Origin: Streptomyces monashensis
GTDB taxonomy: Bacteria > Actinomycetota > Actinomycetes > Streptomycetales > Streptomycetaceae
NCBI RefSeq assembly: GCF_001866665.1
Contig: NZ_MLYO01000009.1
Location: 62,001 to 126,000 of the forward strand
Length of the DNA stretch: 64,000 nt
Direction of reading: 5' to 3'
This document shows, one piece after another, positions 59,779-64,000 of this stretch (positions within the stretch are counted from its first letter, which is position 1; every line of letters starts with the position of its first letter). A model generated the notes under the pieces. The model had not been told where the DNA came from. It searched no databases and saw only the letters and a list, made by a program, of their open reading frames with translations. A program made the translations under genes and the position numbers.

Positions 59779-60884
59779 CCCGCAGACTCCTGGCCCTGTT
59801 CACCGCGCTCGCGGTTCTCGCCGGCCTCGCCGTCGTCCTCTGGCCGGGCCCCGGCCCCGTCCGCGTCACGGCGTACTTCCCGCGCACCGTCGGCATCTAC
59901 CCCGGCTCCGACGTCCGCGTCCTCGGCGTCCGCATCGGCGAGGTCCGGAAGATCACGCCGGAGGGCGACCGGGTCCGGGTCGAGCTGGAGTACGACCGGG
60001 GGCGCAGGGTCCCCGCCGGCGCACAGGCCGCGATCGTCAACTCCTCCGTGGTCAGTGACCGTTACGTGCAGTTGCTGCCGGTGTACCGCAAGGGCGCGGT
60101 CCTGCGGGACGGAGACGTCATCCCCGAGTCCCGTACGGCCGTCCCCGTCGAGCTGGACCGGATCTTCGACAGCCTGCACACCACCGCCGAGGCGCTCGGC
60201 CCGAACGGCGCCAACAAGCAGGGCTCGCTGTCCCGGCTGCTCGGGGTGAGCGCGGACAACCTCCGGGGACAGGGCCAGAACCTCAACCAGACGGTGGACG
60301 ACCTGTCCCAGGCGGTCACCACGCTGTCCGACGGGCGGGGCGACCTGTTCGGAACCGTACGGAACCTTCAGGTGTTCACAGCCGCGCTGGCCGCGGACGA
60401 CAGCAGTGTGCGGTCGTTCGACACCGACCTCGCCGACGTGGCCGGGCAACTGGCCGGGGAGCGCAAGGATCTCGCCGCCGCGCTGAAGTACCTGGCCACC
60501 GCACTCGGTGACGTGGCCGGCTTCGTGAAGGGCAACAAGAAGGCGCTGACCTCGGACGTCCAGGGCCTGGCCAAGGTCACCGAGATCCTCGTCACCCAAC
60601 GGGCCGCACTGGAGGAGCTGTTGACCGTCGCCCCCACGGGCCTGTCGGACCTGCAGAACGCCTACAACCCCGCCGCCGGCACCCTCGACACCCGCAACAA
60701 CGCGCAAACCCCGCAGGATCCGGCATCGCTGCTCTGCTCGATCCTGAGGACGACCGGCGACGACCACGACAACTGCGCCGGACTGAAGAAGCTCTTCGGC
60801 TCCCTGCCCGAGGTGCCGTCGGCCCCGGCGTCGACGGGCACGGTCGACAGGACCCTCGGCGGAATCCTGGGGGCACCGGCATGA
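59775..60884 (+). CDS. mceD: Mce protein MceD
   Basis: 369 residues: N-terminal helix (LLALFTALAVLAGLAVVLWP), MlaD domain (VRVTAYFPRTVGIYPGSDVR, VLGVRIGEVRKITPEGDRVR, DRYVQLLPVYRKG) and a helical region with repeated polar heptads (LNQTVDDLSQAVTTLSDGRG). C-terminal Cys-rich end (DPASLLCSILRTTGDDHDNC). Overlaps MceC and MceE by four bases each. Confidence 0.92.
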   Translation: MTRRLLALFTALAVLAGLAVVLWPGPGPVRVTAYFPRTVGIYPGSDVRVLGVRIGEVRKITPEGDRVRVELEYDRGRRVPAGAQAAIVNSSVVSDRYVQLLPVYRKGAVLRDGDVIPESRTAVPVELDRIFDSLHTTAEALGPNGANKQGSLSRLLGVSADNLRGQGQNLNQTVDDLSQAVTTLSDGRGDLFGTVRNLQVFTAALAADDSSVRSFDTDLADVAGQLAGERKDLAAALKYLATALGDVAGFVKGNKKALTSDVQGLAKVTEILVTQRAALEELLTVAPTGLSDLQNAYNPAAGTLDTRNNAQTPQDPASLLCSILRTTGDDHDNCAGLKKLFGSLPEVPSAPASTGTVDRTLGGILGAPA

Positions 60885-62182
60885 GCGTCAGGCGCTCGGG
60901 GCGGATGGCCGCCTGGACGGCGATCGGCTCGCTGCTGCTGACCGGCTGCGAGTTCAACGGCTGGTACGACGTCCCGCTCCCCGGCGGCGCCGCCTCGGAC
61001 GGCCACGCCTACCACGTCACCGTCGAGTTCCGGGACGTCCTGGACCTGGTGCCGCAGTCGGCGGTCAAGGTCGACGACGTCACCGTGGGCACGGTCGAGA
61101 AGGTGCGACTGGACGGCTGGCACGCGCGGGTACGGCTGCGCATCGCCGACTCGGTGAAGCTGCCCGGCAACGCGGTCGCCGACCTGAGGCAGACCAGCAT
61201 GCTCGGCGAGAAGTACGTCGCCCTGTCCGCGCCGGCCGGCACCGCGCCCGTCGGACGGCTCCACGACGGCGACGTCATCCCGCTGTCCCGCAGCGGCCGC
61301 AACCCGGAGGTCGAGGAGGTGCTGTCGGCCCTGTCCGCACTGCTCAACGGCGGCGGGGTGGCCCAACTGAAGACGATCACCGTCGAGCTGAACAAGGCCC
61401 TCGGCGGCCGCGAGGACCGGGTCAGGTCCCTGCTGAAGCAGCTCGACACGTTCCTCGGCGGCCTCGACGGCCAGCGGGCGGAGATCGTGCGCGCGCTGAA
61501 GGGCGTCGACCGGCTGGCGAAACGGCTGGAGAACGAGAAGAAGACGATCGCCCTGGCCGTCGACACCATGCCACCCGCGCTGAAGGCCCTCGCCGACCAG
61601 CGCAAGGACCTGACGAAGATGCTCACCTCCCTGTCCACACTCGGCAAGACCGGCACCAGGGTGGTGAACGCCTCCCACGACGACACCGTCGCCGACCTGA
61701 AGCAGCTCCAGCCCATCCTGCGGGAGCTGAACAAGGCGGGCGACGATCTGCCCAACTCCCTTGAGATCCTCACCACTTACCCGTTCCCGCGCAACGCGAC
61801 GGACGCCATCAAGGGCGACTACGTGAACCTGAGGATCACCGCCGACCTCGACCTGGCGGGCCTCTACGGCAACGTCACCGGCAAGCCGGGCAAGGGCGGG
61901 AAGTCCCCGGCCCCCGGGACCCCGAAGCTCCCCGGCCTGCCCACTCCCGCCCCTCTCCCGTCCGTCCCGTCCCTGCCGGGCACTCCGTCCGTGCCACCCG
62001 TGCCTCCCGTGCCCTCCGCACCCGCCGTGCCCTCGACGCCGTCGACGCCCTCCGACGGGAGCACGCCGCTGTGCCCGCCCGTGTGCACCGCGGCCTACGG
62101 CACCGGGGGCGGCTCGCGTCGTCTCCCGCCCGGGATCGATCTCGGCCTCGCCGAGCTGATGCTGAAGGGGATCATGCCGTGA
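60881..62182 (+). CDS. mceE: Mce lipoprotein MceE
   Basis: 433 residues with an N-terminal lipobox (SLLLTGCEFNGW, lipidated Cys), as in LprK/MceE. MlaD domain: HVTVEFRDVLDLVPQSAVKV, DDVTVGTVEKVRLDGW, MLGEKYVALSAPAG. The helical region extends to LKQLQPILRELNKAGDDLPN. A Pro-rich tail (VPSLPGTPSVPPVPPVPSAP) ends in CPPVCTAAYGTGG. ATG 60881 overlaps the MceD stop; its stop overlaps the MceF start as GTGA. Confidence 0.92.
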   Translation: MSVRRSGRMAAWTAIGSLLLTGCEFNGWYDVPLPGGAASDGHAYHVTVEFRDVLDLVPQSAVKVDDVTVGTVEKVRLDGWHARVRLRIADSVKLPGNAVADLRQTSMLGEKYVALSAPAGTAPVGRLHDGDVIPLSRSGRNPEVEEVLSALSALLNGGGVAQLKTITVELNKALGGREDRVRSLLKQLDTFLGGLDGQRAEIVRALKGVDRLAKRLENEKKTIALAVDTMPPALKALADQRKDLTKMLTSLSTLGKTGTRVVNASHDDTVADLKQLQPILRELNKAGDDLPNSLEILTTYPFPRNATDAIKGDYVNLRITADLDLAGLYGNVTGKPGKGGKSPAPGTPKLPGLPTPAPLPSVPSLPGTPSVPPVPPVPSAPAVPSTPSTPSDGSTPLCPPVCTAAYGTGGGSRRLPPGIDLGLAELMLKGIMP

Positions 62183-63453
62183 TCACACGTACGGTCAGGG
62201 CCCAGCTGCTCGCCTTCGCGACCGTCACCGCCCTCGGGGTGTCGTACGTCGGCGCCCGGTACACGGGCCTCGTGGACGACGTCCTGCACCGCGGCTACAC
62301 CGTGCGCGCCGACTTCGCCGAGTCCGGGGGCGTCTTCCCCGGCGCCGAGGTCACCTACCGGGGCGTGCCGGTGGGCCGCGTGGGCGATCTGCGGCTGACC
62401 GGGTCCGGGGTCTCGGTGGCGCTGAAGATCGAGGACGGCGCCCCGAGGATCCCGGCCGACACGCTCGCGGTGGTCGCCGACCGTTCGGCGGTGGGCGAGC
62501 AGTACGTCGACCTCCAGCCGCGGCGGCCGGGCGGGCCGTACCTCATGGACGGCAGCCCGATCCCGCGCAGCCGCACCCGGACCCCGCTGCCGGTCACCGA
62601 CCTGGTTCTCAGCCTCGACCGGCTGGTCAACTCGGTCGGCAAGGACGATCTGCGGGTCACCGTGGACGAGTTGGGCAAGGCCTTCGCCGGCACCGGACCG
62701 AACCTGAGCCGGCTGGTGGACTCCGGCAACGCGCTGGTGGAATCGGCATCCGCGTCGCTCCCCCAGACGGTCTCGCTGATCGAGGACTCGCGGAAGGTAC
62801 TCAAGACACAGGCCGACGAGGGCTCGGCCATCACGTCGTTCTCCCGCGACCTGGCCACGCTCACCGAGCAGCTGAAGTCGAGCGACGGCGATCTGCGCGG
62901 GCTGATCGGCAACACCGCGCCCGCCACCGAGCAGTTGGACTCCCTGCTGAAGTCCGCCCGGCCGCACATACCGGTCCTGCTGGCCAACCTGATCAGCGGC
63001 GGCCAGATCACCCTGGCCCGGCTGCCCGGCGTCGAACAGGCCCTGGTCACGCTTCCGCTCACGGTCGCGGGCAGCTACACGGTCATCCCCGGCGACGGCA
63101 CCACCCACTTCGGGCTGACCGTGAACGCCGACGACCCGCCCGCGTGCACCCAGGGCTACGGCACCCAGCGGCGCGACCCCGCCGACACCGGCACCCGCCC
63201 GGCGAACACCGGCGCGCGTTGCACGGCACCGCGCGGCGGCAGGACGTCGGTGCGCGGTGCCCAGAACGCGCCCGGCCCGGCCGGCGGCCGGTACAGCGCC
63301 GGCCAGGCCGCCTTCGTGGCCCCGTACGACCCGGAGACCGGCACCGTGACCGGCCCGGACGGCACGCCCGTCGAGATCGGCTCGACAGGCGGCGAACAGA
63401 CCGTGTTCGGAAAGGAGTCCTGGCAATGGCTGCTCGTGGGACCGATGGCGTGA
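62179..63453 (+). CDS. mceF: Mce protein MceF
   Basis: 424 residues: N-terminal helix (LLAFATVTALGVSYVGARYT), MlaD domain (YTVRADFAESGGVFPGAEVT, YRGVPVGRVGDLRLTG, AVGEQYVDLQPRRPG) and a helical region (LSRLVDSGNALVESASASLP). A C-terminal outer domain contains TVIPGDGTTHFGLTVNADDP. GTG 62179 overlaps the MceE stop. It completes the six-protein Mce set. Confidence 0.92.
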   Translation: MITRTVRAQLLAFATVTALGVSYVGARYTGLVDDVLHRGYTVRADFAESGGVFPGAEVTYRGVPVGRVGDLRLTGSGVSVALKIEDGAPRIPADTLAVVADRSAVGEQYVDLQPRRPGGPYLMDGSPIPRSRTRTPLPVTDLVLSLDRLVNSVGKDDLRVTVDELGKAFAGTGPNLSRLVDSGNALVESASASLPQTVSLIEDSRKVLKTQADEGSAITSFSRDLATLTEQLKSSDGDLRGLIGNTAPATEQLDSLLKSARPHIPVLLANLISGGQITLARLPGVEQALVTLPLTVAGSYTVIPGDGTTHFGLTVNADDPPACTQGYGTQRRDPADTGTRPANTGARCTAPRGGRTSVRGAQNAPGPAGGRYSAGQAAFVAPYDPETGTVTGPDGTPVEIGSTGGEQTVFGKESWQWLLVGPMA

Positions 63454-63938
63454 CAGGAGGCCGGGCGAGGCTGCTGTCGGCGGGGCTCGTCGCCGCGACC
63501 GTGCTGACAACCGCGCTGTGTGTCTGGCTGGGCCTGAAGCTGGCCGACCAGCGCGCGGCGGAGCAGCGCCGTCAGGACATCCTGACGGCGGCCCGCCAGT
63601 CGGCGCTGAACTTCACCTCGCTCGACTACCGGCACTACGACCGGGACAGCCGCACCGTGCTGGAGGGCGCCACCGGCGACTTCAAGAAGCAGTTCGCCGC
63701 GCAGACCGCGCAGCTGACGAAGCTCGTCGCCCAGAACAGGTCGGTGTCCGAGGGGCAGGTCCTGGAAGCGGGCATCGTGCGGTCCGACGCGCGCTCGGCC
63801 CGGGTCCTGGTCGTGGCCGACAGCAAGGTGACCAACACCGCGGCGCCCGAGGGCCAGGCGCGCACCTACCGGCTCCAGCTCGACCTCGTGCGCGTGGCCG
63901 GCCGCTGGCTGACCTCCGACGTCACGTTCGTGGGCTGA
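63426..63938 (+). CDS. Mce-associated membrane protein
   Basis: 170 residues: one N-terminal helix (LLSAGLVAATVLTTALCVWL) and an outer NTF2-like domain with ALNFTSLDYRHYDRDSRTVL and ATGDFKKQFAAQ, typical of Mam proteins that follow mce genes and stabilise the complex. ATG 63426 has AAGGAG eight bases upstream and overlaps the MceF end by 28 bases. Confidence 0.88.
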   Translation: MAARGTDGVTGGRARLLSAGLVAATVLTTALCVWLGLKLADQRAAEQRRQDILTAARQSALNFTSLDYRHYDRDSRTVLEGATGDFKKQFAAQTAQLTKLVAQNRSVSEGQVLEAGIVRSDARSARVLVVADSKVTNTAAPEGQARTYRLQLDLVRVAGRWLTSDVTFVG

Positions 63939-63980
63939 CCCGACTGAACTGACTGAAATGACCCGACTGTGAGGCCGTCC

Positions 63981-64000
63981 ATGAGGAGAGACACCGTGGC
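63981..64000 (+). CDS. Start of the next gene, cut by the window end
   Basis: ATG 63981 (MRRDTV...), or GTG 63996 with GAGGAGA six bases upstream, begins 42 bases after the Mam stop. By mce operon convention a second Mce-associated protein is expected, but too little sequence is present to judge. Confidence 0.35.

Overview
The window reads as chromosomal DNA of a Streptomyces. It has very high GC with strong third-position GC, many GTG/TTG starts preceded by GGAGG-type ribosome binding sites, secreted carbohydrate-active enzymes, a complete actinobacterial mce operon and two short palindromic repeats typical of the genus. No rRNA, tRNA, CRISPR array, intact transposase, prophage or replication origin was seen. 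Broken genes are frequent (ParB, a small conserved gene, WYL, RICIN, PucR, SpoIIE, MFS, RHS pieces), which suggests an accessory or arm-like region with repeated insertion and deletion.

Layout. 0-8 kb: a SWIM zinc-finger protein, then a 5'-truncated RHS/YD-repeat protein with an unassigned C-terminal toxin-like domain, overlapped by its probable immunity gene and followed by displaced cassette debris and plasmid-type ParB debris. 8-20 kb: a large LuxR-type ATPase regulator, a secreted S53 peptidase, and a divergent pair of exported glycosidases (LamG-GH51 and GH35-NPCBM). 20-23 kb: a leader peptide upstream of a DUF4395/thioredoxin pair, a RibD-C/DHFR-like protein and pseudogenes.

22.8-40 kb is the most interesting stretch. 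A minus-strand operon encodes an exporter, an asparagine synthase-like amidotransferase, a P450 and a DIT1/PvcA-family isocyanide synthase. It is followed at once by a FecB/FecCD/FecE-type ABC uptake system whose lipoprotein carries a Met-rich loop. Next come a sigma factor and a copper-handling block: two related Met/His-rich or His-rich membrane proteins, a PCu(A)C-like protein, a CopA-type ATPase, a YcnI protein and a Met-rich PepSY protein. Together these suggest an isonitrile metallophore (copper?) biosynthesis, export, uptake and homeostasis island. That is an inference from gene content and order.

40-51 kb: DUF4142, several remnants, a monooxygenase/SnoaL pair divergent from a ClC transporter with matching TTTGCA palindromes at both promoters, a MarR regulator, an MFS remnant with an eight-copy heptamer repeat, and a tightly overlapped radical SAM / PLP aminotransferase / methyltransferase operon of unknown product. 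51-64 kb: a lytic transglycosylase, an ECF-type sigma factor fused to a membrane tail, and the mce lipid-import operon (ATPase, two YrbE permeases, MceA-F, Mce-associated protein), whose MceC carries an unusual 27-residue tandem repeat.
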